Below, in pieces: positions 1-9,176 of a stretch of DNA of 28,510 nt. The translations under genes and the position numbers were made by a program. A model generated the notes under the pieces. It saw only the letters and a program-made list of their open reading frames with translations, made no database searches and was not told where the DNA came from. Location: positions 250,001 to 278,510 of the forward strand of contig NMRA01000309.1 in assembly GCA_002633005.1 (NCBI GenBank). The letters run 5' to 3'. The first letter of the stretch is position 1. Each line of letters opens with the position of its first letter. The DNA is from Phoronis australis (Eukaryota > Phoronida > Phoronidae).

Positions 1-296
1 TTGCTCAACAATGCAGCAGTGATTCAGAGGCACCACACCTCGATCCCCTATCTGCCCGTAAGTGGAAATGCTTACCCGAGTTGTTTACTACGCCTAGATC
101 TATTAAATCCTAAAATGCTTATGAGAGACATTTTTCTCCTTCGGGGTGACGACCTTTGACAGCCGTTACTCCTATATATTGTGGGCTTAGATTTTGTTTC
201 GATTTTACTTTGTTTTATTGTCAATAAGCTAGGTGGTCACGAGTCGTAACCAGAATCAAGCGGGATAGGTTGCGATTTGGTTCCCAGCCATGCAGC

Positions 297-602
297 TTAG
301 AACTCAATTGCATTCGTGTTATGTAGTATATGCAGATATTGAGCAAAGACAAGTTTAAGCAAACGGGTGGTACGTATGTACAGTGGGCTTGCTGACAAGA
401 TGGAAGCTGGTAGCAACACCCATGTAGATTTCCAAATATCAAAAAACAGCAGATCCTTGTGTATACGTTCATCGGTTCGCAATACGCCGGAAAGGTCGCG
501 CCACCACATAGAGTGTACTGGTTGGACTTTTGCTCGCATCGCGCTTAACGCGAGAACTTTCCGCCTCTTGGCGGTAGGTTCTACAATTGTTAACTTTGTC
601 AT
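297..602 (-). CDS. Unrecognised 101-codon minus-strand ORF (doubtful)
   Basis: An open frame from ATG at 602 down to 297. It begins with a short basic patch (AKRRK, residues 11-15), and the frame covers a CpG-richer stretch. I recognise no domain. The start context is weak (C at -3, A at +4) and no splice partner stands out. In AT-rich animal DNA a 100-codon ORF arises by chance, so this is listed only because the local composition is different from its surroundings. Confidence 0.12.
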   Translation of the reverse strand: MTKLTIVEPTAKRRKVLALSAMRAKVQPVHSMWWRDLSGVLRTDERIHKDLLFFDIWKSTWVLLPASILSASPLYIRTTRLLKLVFAQYLHILHNTNAIEF

Positions 603-1096
603 TTGATTTTGTATTAATTTTTAAGAGCTTTCGATTCAGACATTACAACCAATTTTCTGTATTCTCCAGATTTTTTTCTACTTAAATGTTGAAAACGGGT
701 AGCCAAGACAATAACAAGCAATGAAAAATCATACCTGAGTCAATAGCAAAAACAAACTTCTACCCTGGTCGCCGTAAAGCCAAATTACCTACCCAAGACG
801 ATACTGTAAGGCTAATTTATTTACTCACAAAAATGAAACATGAGAGGGACAAAACTGAACCCATCACACGGTTAACACCACGCCCCAGACAACCTTTCCA
901 ATGAGCAGTTATTGGCACCAGTGTTGGCGATTAAAATGTAGACTACAGCTAGCTCTACTGTTATTAAACTGAGGTGAAATGCTTTCACCACTGAGCCTGG
1001 TTTTTCTCAAATCAAGATACTGTTTTGTTGAAAATGAATCTGAAAGTATTGAACCAGACAATGTTGCTGCACCCCCCCCCCTCCCCACCAGAGGAG

Positions 1097-1132
1097 TATA
1101 AAAAGTTATGCAAGGCGAAATGCTCTTAGTCT
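1097..1132 (+). promoter_or_regulatory. Candidate TATA-Inr pair with no evident gene
   Basis: TATAAAAAG at 1097-1105, just after a C-rich tract, sits exactly 31 bases before the A of TTAGTCT (1126-1132), which fits the initiator consensus YYANWYY. The first downstream ATG (1152) opens only 17 codons, so no protein product is supported. It may be a chance match, a transposon promoter or the start of a non-coding RNA. Confidence 0.15.
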
Positions 1133-2224
1133 ATGCTCTAAAAGTTCAGAAATGAAAAGAAAAACTTTTTGCACGTGTTTTGATCGGACTGCCAAGGGGT
1201 GTTGATCATGAAAGCGAATCAAATCCTTAAGGAGTTTCCATAACATCAATCATCCGAAATGAGGACAGCTCGGACTCTTAATTAGACAAGTTAAATGCTT
1301 TCCAACGTGGCTACTTCGTGTCCGCTTGTTTATAGGGAGTCTAAAATAGACATTGATGAGTGCGTGGAGTGAAGTACGTATTGCAAAACTTATGCGGTGA
1401 GTGATTCAGTCGCTAATGGCGCTCGTATGTGTGTGGGTGATATTTTTAACGTGAATTCATATTTCGCAATGCGCCTATTTATTACCCGGTATTCTTTTGA
1501 CCACTGAAAGTAAGCAGGTCTGTTTCTCAAAGTACAGTCAACGTATGATACACATTGTCAATAGCAATGAATTGGAATTTTTTCCCTAACTATTGAATTC
1601 GTTTTATCTTGAAAATAATTAATCTCGAGTTTAGGACAACCGGAGTGATTTTTGACGCAGAATTGACTTCTTGAGAAGCATGAACGCGCAAAATTGACAT
1701 GTATTGCACAAATTTATCTCAGACAACACTTCAACATTTGTTTGGAGTCTTTTCTTCAAAAATATTGAATTTTCTTACGCGAAATTGTGTTTTTCTTTTG
1801 TTTTTATTTCGCAAAAATCAACGAGGCCGATGACCCTCGACTTCCCAGGTTGTTGAACCAGGTGACCTTCACGTACCACCATACTCACCAAACTGATTTT
1901 CCCGTCTTGTGATTTTAGAGTTCAGCTCAGCTAAACCTACTGATTTAAAAAAAGTGAATGTCCACCGGGGCTTGGCGGTACACTTTGAATTGCACAAGCT
2001 TTGGTGGTTTTGGTTTCTTTAGAGTAGAAGCCGAATTGTCAGTTACGGATAGGCGTTCATGGACTTTGTTGTTCAAGGAGTATACGACAGCCCAACCTCC
2101 ACTCTCCCCGCCATATCCCCCCCACTTTGAGCCATCACTCGCCTTAGACTTGACAATAAGTGCAAAATGCTTCTATCACTCACGGGGGCTCACTTCTATA
2201 CTCACAGGCGTAGTATTTTTTCTA

Positions 2225-2630
2225 TCTTTTTATCTTTATTACGAGCTCTTCTTTTACTAATGACAGTTTATAATAATATAACTGAAAATTGAGCCCTTAA
2301 TTCAATAAAAATAAGTAGGGACTTAGTCCTTAAATTAGGGGCCTTGCATGAAAAGATCCCTATTATTTTCAATAATATTGATAATTCAACGTAGAGTTTA
2401 CTTTCGGTTCTGTATCAAAGTCAAAAATTGACTCAGTAATGAGACTCAAGCAGCATAAGAAAAGACAATCAGTACTTTCACAAGCCCACAAATACGGTGT
2501 AGATTTAGGGAACTTAGCTAAGTCCCTATTTGGGATTGTTTCATGCAACCGGCCACGGGAACCGACACGTTCCATTTTAGTTTCAGAAATTGTCCAAAGA
2601 TGGTGCAATAGTTGCAGGCATTCTGAAAGC
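2225..2630 (+). repeat. 406-bp direct repeat, left copy (likely contig overlap)
   Basis: Matches 2632-3037 at a constant offset of 407, with only about three substitutions seen (near 2253, 2287 and 2360) and no indels. The copy ends exactly at the N. The right-hand copy continues into unique sequence (agaagtcagg...). The likely reading is two allelic or overlapping contig ends joined by one N, not a biological tandem duplication. Confidence 0.9.
2316..2554. repeat. Imperfect inverted repeats inside the duplicated segment
   Basis: TAGGGACTTAG at 2316-2326 is perfectly complementary to CTAAGTCCCTA at 2518-2528, which itself forms a hairpin with TAGGGAACTTAG at 2506-2517 (one bulged A). A longer arm at 2340-2360 (GGCC, TTGCATGAAA, ATCCC) is complementary to 2532-2554 with a 2-base insertion and two mismatches. 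This suggests a small fold-back or MITE-like element. The same structure occurs in the right copy, 407 bases further on. Confidence 0.45.
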
Positions 2631-2631
2631 N
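2631..2631. other. Single-base assembly gap (N) at contig join
   Basis: The only ambiguous base in the window. The 406 bases ending immediately left of it (2225-2630) recur immediately right of it (2632-3037). This is what an unmerged overlap between two contig ends looks like. Confidence 0.9.
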
Positions 2632-3037
2632 TCTTTTTATCTTTATTACGAGCTCTTCTTTCACTAATGACAGTTTATAATAATATAACTGAAACTTGAG
2701 CCCTTAATTCAATAAAAATAAGTAGGGACTTAGTCCTTAAATTAGGGGCCTTGCATGAAAAGATCCTTATTATTTTCAATAATATTGATAATTCAACGTA
2801 GAGTTTACTTTCGGTTCTGTATCAAAGTCAAAAATTGACTCAGTAATGAGACTCAAGCAGCATAAGAAAAGACAATCAGTACTTTCACAAGCCCACAAAT
2901 ACGGTGTAGATTTAGGGAACTTAGCTAAGTCCCTATTTGGGATTGTTTCATGCAACCGGCCACGGGAACCGACACGTTCCATTTTAGTTTCAGAAATTGT
3001 CCAAAGATGGTGCAATAGTTGCAGGCATTCTGAAAGC
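2632..3037 (+). repeat. 406-bp direct repeat, right copy
   Basis: Second copy of 2225-2630, starting on the base after the N. The few substitutions between copies are compatible with heterozygous haplotypes or read errors at contig ends. Open frames on either strand in the two copies are therefore the same frames counted twice. Confidence 0.9.
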
Positions 3038-3135
3038 AGAAGTCAGGGGATAGTACAAACTTCATCAATCTTGTTTTATTAACTCTTGCAAATGGTGGGA
3101 CTTGTTGCTGAGTCAATTGACATCTATGCCCATAA

Positions 3136-3390
3136 CAGTGGCGGATTTAGGGGGGAGCCAAGGGGGCCATGCCCCCCCTCTAAAATTCTCCCACATACCA
3201 TTTGGCAGTACATTGCATAAGCCTTGAACAAAGCCCGTTTACCGTTTTTTTTAGTAATAAGGTCCACAAACCCAAAAATTCGAGATCCCTGCATCCCGAC
3301 ATTTTACTGAGGCTGGGCGCGCGCATGTGGCGAAATTCTGGTCATTCCCGTGCTCTGCACCCCTAACTCAATATCCTGGATCCGCCCCTG
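3136..3390. mobile_element. Non-autonomous DNA transposon (MITE), 255 bp
   Basis: Starts CAGTGGCGGATTTAGG and ends CCTGGATCCGCCCCTG; 13 of 16 terminal positions are complementary. The element is flanked on both sides by CATAA (3131-3135 and 3391-3395), a 5-base target-site duplication. The left end continues into G- and C-runs (around 3150-3180). No transposase is encoded. CAGGGGCGGAT-type termini are common in invertebrate DNA elements, but I cannot assign a superfamily from the termini and a 5-bp duplication alone. Confidence 0.7.
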
Positions 3391-3400
3391 CATAAGAGAG

Positions 3401-3470
3401 TGCTCAGTGGCTTAGTAATTTAGGTAGGTACCACTTTAAGGGGAGATCATAGTTCAAGAGTTTATGATGA
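3401..3470 (+). repeat. tRNA-derived SINE head (pol III A and B box-like)
   Basis: TGCTCAGTGGCTTAGTAATT resembles the A-box region of tRNA-derived SINEs (TGGCNNAGTNGG at 3408). It is followed about 40 bases later by GGAGATCATAGTTCAAGAG, which resembles the typical GGAGATCGTGGGTTCGAATCC B-box region. The B box is eroded (AGTTCAAGAGT). The tail is not defined; the following 150 bases may be its body. It lies six bases beyond the MITE target duplication. Confidence 0.4.
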
Positions 3471-4171
3471 AATTAGGCTTTTTGCTTTAACCGCCATGGT
3501 GAGATAAGCGTTTCGCGTAATGCCGACTACTGTCCTGGGCAACACCGAGGACGGGTGCTCATGGTGAGCTCAGCTGTAAAACGGTGACACTGAAACGTCA
3601 GGCATCCGACAGGCAACACATGCAACGTCATTTCGCCCGTTATGTATAATTCAAGCTAATGGAACAACTTTTTGTGAGATTAACCTATCTGATCGCATAA
3701 GCCATCAATTAGTCTCCTGGTGGTTAGTCTACCTAGAACAATTGGGAAAAACACTGAGTGACAATTTCCGAAAAAAATCGAAACAATGGTTACACTCCGA
3801 TTCACCCGAACTGCCGAATAACGAGTTTATGTCGCCAGCCCCGTGTCAAGCGTGCATGCCCGTAGGAAGGTAAACAATAGGGACACCAACTAATTTGACT
3901 TTGTTAAAGGTTTGAGGTCCTGGTTGTGCCATATTTCAGATTCCTCGGCCATTTCTCCAGCAGTAGTTGATCAGACACTTGAGTGGGTACCCGTATTTCA
4001 ACAAAATCATCTTTAGACACGAAAAAATACGGACTTTGTGCGTTTAGGGTATAATTTTAACCATTCACGTACAAAAAAGATATAGCCATTGCCAGAATCA
4101 CTCTTGAAATAAATAGCGCGGGCTGCGAAATCTGGAGAAACACAAAGAGAAATGGCATCACCAGCTTGGAA
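3471..4171. other. Non-coding spacer, possible SINE body
   Basis: No gene is visible. The first 150 bases or so may belong to the SINE whose head precedes them. The remainder shows neither repeats nor coding pattern that I can recognise. Confidence 0.4.
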
Positions 4172-4366
4172 TTAAGTATAATAAGTTATAATTTTGGAGT
4201 GAAATTAAGTATAATAAGTTATAATTTTGGAGTGAAATTAAGTATAATAAGTTATAATTTTGGAGTGAAATTAAGTATAAGTTATAATTTTGGAGTGAAA
4301 TTAAGTATAATAAATTACAATTTTGGAGTGAAATTAAGTATAATAAGTTATAATTTTGGAGTGAAA
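4172..4366 (+). repeat. 33-bp minisatellite, six copies, open reading frame
   Basis: Units begin at 4172, 4205, 4238, 4271, 4301 and 4334. Five are 33 bp and the fourth is 30 bp, lacking three bases. The unit begins ttaagtataataagttata. Since 33 and 30 are multiples of three, the plus-strand frame stays open and reads LSIISYNFGVK six times within an ORF from 4166 to 4498. Copy 5 carries two substitutions. There is no sign of splice sites, a homologue or a promoter, so I treat it as a minisatellite. Confidence 0.9.
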
Positions 4367-6605
4367 TTGACGCCTAAAGTCGATTGTGCTTGGAGTATTA
4401 GGGTCCAGCTTGGGAAATTCGCTGCATTAGGGCCATGCTTTGGAAGTACAAATAGGTTGAAAGGGTGCCTTAGGGGCGGTTTTAAAAACCTTTGTTGAAA
4501 CACTGGTACCCGAGTTTCTGGCGACTACCTCCCGGGAGGCAGGTTATAAAGAACCGACAGAATTTCCTCAGTCGAATTCTTTAGAAGGTTACTTCAAATT
4601 GCTAAAAGTATCTAGTGCGCTTTGCTGTTTGGAGGTTCGAAGATATAGAATTCGCTCATAAGTTCAGCCTGTGTCTAAGTTCATTGAAGCGTCACCAATT
4701 TCGTACAAACCAGCTTATAATTGCTATAAACATGTGAACTCGAAATCAATGAATCGTTGAATGTTACCAGAGTAAAATTACCTTGGCATTTTGGGCGTCA
4801 CATTTGAGTTAACTGAAGGCAAACTTTTGAAATCTATAATTCACTATCTACAATTTGTAGGCAATTCCCGAAAGCACACGCGTTCATAAATGATGGGCAA
4901 CAGGGGAGAGCAAGGGAAGCGGCGCATACCACGGGGGCTGGGGGGACCCTACCCAAGAAATTTTCGGAATCTGTTCGTGAACGTGAATTCTGATTCATTC
5001 CTGTGTGAGCAAAAGAATGCATTTCAGGAATCGCAGATACGAAAAATCATACTCCCGACAATGTGATTGACATGTCCGAGTGTACAAAGAAAAACTACCC
5101 CATCATCAACAATTTTTTCTTAATCACGATCTTCAAAAGAATTAAATGAACAGCGCAGGGAAATAAAGGGGCAATAGCCCTGGCCGGTCCTGAAAGTGGA
5201 CCCCAAAAACGCCATACGCTACAGAATAGAAAGATTGACAGTTAATTACACTATGAGCTGAGCCTCACTGAAATGAAAGGTTGTACAATTTCACAAAAAA
5301 ACGAAAAAGAGAAGAATTGATTCCTTTCTTGGACCCCTACGGTGAGCGGTTCTAAAAGGACTTCATAGGTTTACGACCGAAAACGCATTTTAGAAATTAT
5401 TGTTTTTACCTTTGACCATAGCTACAAAATAACAAACCATTTGTGTTATTTTGTGATGTTTTTACAACCCTCCGTTGTCTGCCAGATGTTCGATGAAGTC
5501 AATGAGGATATCTTCATCATTTAAATATGCTTATATTACTGTGCTATTTTCTACGTGCCATTTGGTTAGAAGCGGCAAAGCGTTCGGCTGCTATTGTGCA
5601 GCTAACGGGCTCTATAGCGCGCTACTTCTCATTCCGCGAAAATAACCTTTCTCGTAGAGAACGTCCCTCAAGAAGAAATGGTATGAAAAAACAAGAGAAG
5701 AATGCCGATGGATGCCATAAACGGTGTCCTTCCAATGACTGGGTCCCTAAACATGAAAGAATATTAGCAGCATGATGCCACCCGATCACAGGCCCTCTCG
5801 TCAGGTTCCAAATTTATCCACGATTTCAAGAAATAACGGAAACAAGAGAAAGAGAGAGACTGACGACCATAATCCCTTGCCTGAGAGGGTTTCCTGTTGA
5901 AATGCAGTTTCTCTTTTGTTTTAAACATCCGAATAATTAATTTGCTCTTGAGAAACTGTGCATATCAAATTTCTCGGACGTTTTTGAAGTATGTTGAATT
6001 ATTAAGAGCATAATTTCAAGTGCATTTAGGTAATCTAACAAAAATGTTCTGGACGGGGACCCATTAATGATAAATCCAAATCTTCTCCTAAAATTCGTGT
6101 CTTCTACGTGATTCTTTGTGTCTTTTTTTCTAAACTGACCCTGACCCAACGCCTGTGCCATACACTAAAACTCACCAGGCCTTTGTTATCCCGGGAGTCA
6201 ATCAGGCCTACAATGGACAAGTAGGGACGTACCGGTTCTTTTTCACCATTTTCATATAAATTTGTCGTGTCAGTTTAAAGTGGTTACGAAAATTGGATAG
6301 GAGATCGTTAGTTTTGCTTGCTATAAGTTTCAGTTTGATAATCACCGTCTGTGAGACTGTCTTCTTGACGTGGTCTTTAATTTAAAAAGTCGGCACGTGA
6401 TATTACGAACCCAATCCTGGTTAACAACCGGGATAACAACCTTCATCTTCCCCAAGGATAGGGTGTTAGTTGGGTAGACTTTTTCTATTTAGGTCATGTT
6501 TGATGGGCGGCGCACTGACAGGGGACTGGGGGCTACAGCCTCCCTCAATGCTGCGCCTGCATGGACATGGAGCACGATCTAGCCCAGCCGGTTGTGCCCA
6601 GCTAG
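4367..6605. other. Non-coding upstream sequence
   Basis: No supported gene. It includes a short GC-rich patch (about 4900-4960), an unremarkable 82-codon open frame at 5527-5775, and a 9-bp hairpin with one mismatch at 6414-6434 (ATCCTGGTT and AACCGGGAT, 3-base loop). The last 100 bases are CpG-richer and lead to the TATA candidate. Confidence 0.5.
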
Positions 6606-6665
6606 TATAAATATCGCATCATTTGCAACCTCAGCTACCCTAAACAGACAACTGCCTCCGGGTTC
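6606..6665 (+). promoter_or_regulatory. Candidate TATA/DPE-type core promoter upstream of FHOD
   Basis: TATAAATA at 6606-6613 follows a locally GC- and CpG-richer block (about 6505-6600). A cctcagct initiator-like site has its A at 6633, 27 bases after the first T. GGTTC at 6661-6665 fits the DPE consensus RGWYV at +29. The distance to the FHOD ATG is about 620 bases, which would be an unspliced leader with upstream ATGs. The assignment is inference: motif spacing is plausible, but such motifs also occur by chance. Confidence 0.3.
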
Positions 6666-7218
6666 TGTATAGTACAATGAATGGAAACCAATGATATCTT
6701 CATATTCCAGTGATGTTGGTTAACATCTGTTTTGATTATTTTAAACTCGTTTTCAGTGATGTCGTTTGCTTGTGTGTGTGTAAAATTCAACACCAGAGTT
6801 GTTTTGGCTAAGTCCTGGCTTTTAAATTAAGATCTTGTTGTGAGTATTTTCAAAAACCAGGATGAAATTCAACAGAGCAACCCTTTCTGTTGGTAGGATA
6901 AAATCTTCATGACCCCGGATTCATTATATCACATTAAATAACATGTTACCTGTCTGTTTTGCGATGATTCAAAGTTTGTTATTCGTGACGTCATCTGATG
7001 TTATCGTCTAGTTCTGCACTATTTTATTAGAGTTGGCAATGACAAGCTTAAAATCTATAATGATTTTGTTTATACCATAGATATTTGAATTTTTTATATC
7101 AACTCGCATAGAACGTTTAAAAAAGCATCTACCATTATTTTGTGATGATTTTGGAAATCTAAATTGTTGGATATCCTTGCGCCACGTTTTAGCGGATGAA
7201 TCACACACATCAAGTACG

Positions 7219-7254
7219 TAAAGAGGATCAGGAATCCGACAGTTCAAAACTAAT
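7219..7254 (+). other. FHOD3: Immediate 5' leader of FHOD with in-frame stop
   Basis: TAA at 7219-7221 lies in the frame of the FHOD start, with eleven codons and no Met between it and the ATG at 7255. This excludes an N-terminal extension in a contiguous transcript. A spliced upstream leader exon cannot be excluded from sequence alone. Confidence 0.7.
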
Positions 7255-7425
7255 ATGGCGACGGCTACGTTCAGCTGTCGGGTGCAGTTCCTGGACGATA
7301 CAGATCCGTTTTCAAGTACAAACTTTCCCGAACCAACTCGTCCTCCACTTTACTCGTTTTTAATTAACGTCCCACTTATCAATCAAATTGCTGGTGTTAG
7401 AAGGCTTCTTCGCTCTCCACATCGG
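7255..7425 (+). CDS. FHOD3: FHOD3-like formin, exon 1 (N-terminus, GTPase-binding domain)
   Basis: First coding exon of an FH1/FH2 domain-containing formin, a diaphanous-related actin nucleator/bundler that in animals acts on stress fibres and sarcomeric actin. Encodes residues 1-57. The stretch CRVQFLDDTDPF (residues 8-19), followed by STNFPEP and RPPL, is the signature start of FHOD1/FHOD3 as I know it. The start is well supported: A at -3, G at +4, the first in-frame stop upstream is TAA at 7219-7221, and the protein begins at the same place as vertebrate FHOD3. The exon ends after an Arg codon (phase 0) at a consensus donor gtaagt. The family N-terminus is a ubiquitin-like GTPase-binding domain, of which this exon is the first half. 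FHOD1 and FHOD3 are vertebrate paralogues and invertebrates usually have one FHOD, so the symbol means family, not proven orthology. Confidence 0.95.
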
Positions 7426-7761
7426 GTAAGTTATCATAACTTGAAGTTGAGAGAATCCTCTGGGAGTCTGGGACTTCGTCTTCGACTCTGGCCCGTGTGT
7501 GAGAAGTTCGTGTTATTGTTCACCTGTATAAATTACCGTGACGAAGCGTGGTCAGTTGTGATGTCCGTCTTATTTCATTCAGTGTTGTTGTTTTTTTCTT
7601 TTCATGACCGCTTTTGCCTTTTTTCATAAATTCTGATTGATTGAAATAGTAAACAAACTTTCCGAACGAAATGCAGTTATTTTGATTTGCACATTTGCGG
7701 TCCGTGCCCTAATCTAATGTTTGCGGTTCATAGTCAACGAGTTCTTGTGATTGTGTTCTAG
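7426..7761 (+). other. FHOD intron 1 (336 bp)
   Basis: Runs from gtaagt to ttctag, phase 0. The exon 1 frame stays open across the donor to a stop at 7627-7629, so intron retention would give a 124-residue protein with only the first half of the GTPase-binding domain. Confidence 0.9.
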
Positions 7762-7883
7762 TTGGAGGATTGCGCTCTTCAGCTATACAAATACACTGGC
7801 AATCAGGGAGACTATGGGAATTACTTGGACTTAGAATTGGCTCTCGAGGAACAAGGGGATGAACTTGAGGGCTTCGATCAAGA
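7762..7883 (+). CDS. FHOD3: FHOD3-like formin, exon 2 (rest of GTPase-binding domain)
   Basis: Encodes residues 58-97 plus the first two bases (GA) of codon 98. The acceptor is ttctag and the donor gtaagt. The residues LEDCALQL and YLDLELALEEQGDELEGF match the known FHOD1/FHOD3 pattern of a short strand followed by an acidic helix ending in DELEGF. Between L65 and Y78 there is a polar insert (around NQGDYGN, residues 71-77) that I do not remember in vertebrate FHOD3. It probably lengthens a surface loop. Frame continues exactly from exon 1 (phase 0) and into exon 3 (phase 2). Intron 1 is only 336 bp. Confidence 0.95.
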
Positions 7884-9176
7884 GTAAGTGTTATGTGTTG
7901 CCTTGCCTTGCTAGTGCTTTTGTTTATCTTGGTTATATTGGGTATTAAAAATGTTTTGAGTGAACTTGAGCAAGTTGATATTTATGTTTAAGAGGTTTAT
8001 ATGAAAGGAACCCACACTGGGAATCTACACTGCTTCTGATGTCTGTCTGTGAAGTACTGTAACTCTATGGTTCTTAGGAAAGTTACTAAATTATCATTGG
8101 GATTTTTGTGTTATCTTTCTACAATTTTCTATCTTCTTGTTTCACATATTCGTAAAAATAGGATGAGTGGAATGTAAAAACTTATGAATGAAAGCTGTAG
8201 TTCTTGGATTTTTAAGAGCTAACTTAAAATTCATCAGAGAACGAAGTTGACGTGCCGAAAGGTTGTTACCTGAATAATTCAGTGCATGTGAAATTTTTCT
8301 GTGTATTTAAGTTCTGCTCGAATTTAAACACAGTAAACTGACCATAACTTCTTGCCTGCAACCCTCTGTTGACTTCAATTAACTTCTCAAAGATCCAGTA
8401 TTAACCAATATTGCTTCCTGGCATGATTGCTTGCACATGTCTGGGAGTCTATTTGCATTCACCTTTGCTGTTCTGTCTATCCTGAATATGGTATCAGGTT
8501 TCACTTTATTTGCTGGAAGGGATTAGGGTTCAGTGTTAGGGGAGGCACTCCACACTTCATTGTAGGGCATTTGATGCAAGGGTGGGAGGGTTCCTTCTTA
8601 TGAAAGCTCAGTAGTATCAAATTTCTGTTTGTAGTATTTAATTTTTTAACTTTGCACAAAGCTGCCGCTAATTGGGTCACTTGGCCATGTCTTTTTAACA
8701 AAATTAAGCAAAAAATAAGTTGCATTCTTAGCAGATCAATTCTATTAACTACATGACCATAGTTCTTCTGATTCAAAAGTTCAAGGTGAAATTACAAAGA
8801 CTTCACAGTTTTCTAAATAAACCTTTCATTTTCATTTTTGCAACTTTTTTCAAAAATTTCAAAAGCCCTATTTTTGATAGACTCTTGTGAAAAAGTGAAA
8901 CATTTTTTTTAGGCAGGGCATAAAACACAGTATTTGAAAAGTTTCATTTGAAATCTGATCGGCTATTTCTGACATGATATTCAGTGTCTCACATGACCTT
9001 AATTTGACCAGCTGCTTTATGGCTGTGAATCAGTTGGCAACGAAAAAATGTTTTATCTGCTCATGGTAAGCACTTTGATGATAAGTAGGATTAGGAAAAA
9101 CAGAGCATTGGTATTTTTTGAATGTGTAAATTTTGTTGCTGGATGAAGCGAAACTGATCTTTGAAGACTAAAGTAC

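Larger units (their letters stand above)
1..2224. other. Upstream non-coding sequence, no gene supported
   Basis: No recognised coding region. Positions 297-602 are open on the minus strand for 101 codons with somewhat raised CpG (500-560), but I recognise no family. Positions 1958-2260 are open on the plus strand for 100 codons with proline-rich, low-complexity content. Both may be chance. A poly-C tract lies around 1073-1085. Confidence 0.5.

Noticed and set aside
1958-2260. 100-codon plus-strand frame with proline-rich middle
   Set aside because: Proline-rich part comes from a C-rich tract and the end is T-rich hydrophobic; no domain or start context support.
2369-3015. Two identical 79-codon minus-strand frames
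   Set aside because: They are the same frame seen twice because of the 406-bp overlap at the assembly gap, and they cover inverted-repeat sequence.
5527-5775. 82-codon plus-strand frame with basic C-terminal half
   Set aside because: No recognisable motif, no splice context and length within chance expectation.
7008-7247. 79-codon minus-strand frame ending just before the FHOD start
   Set aside because: Antisense to the FHOD leader, no recognisable domain and no promoter or splice signal; likely chance.
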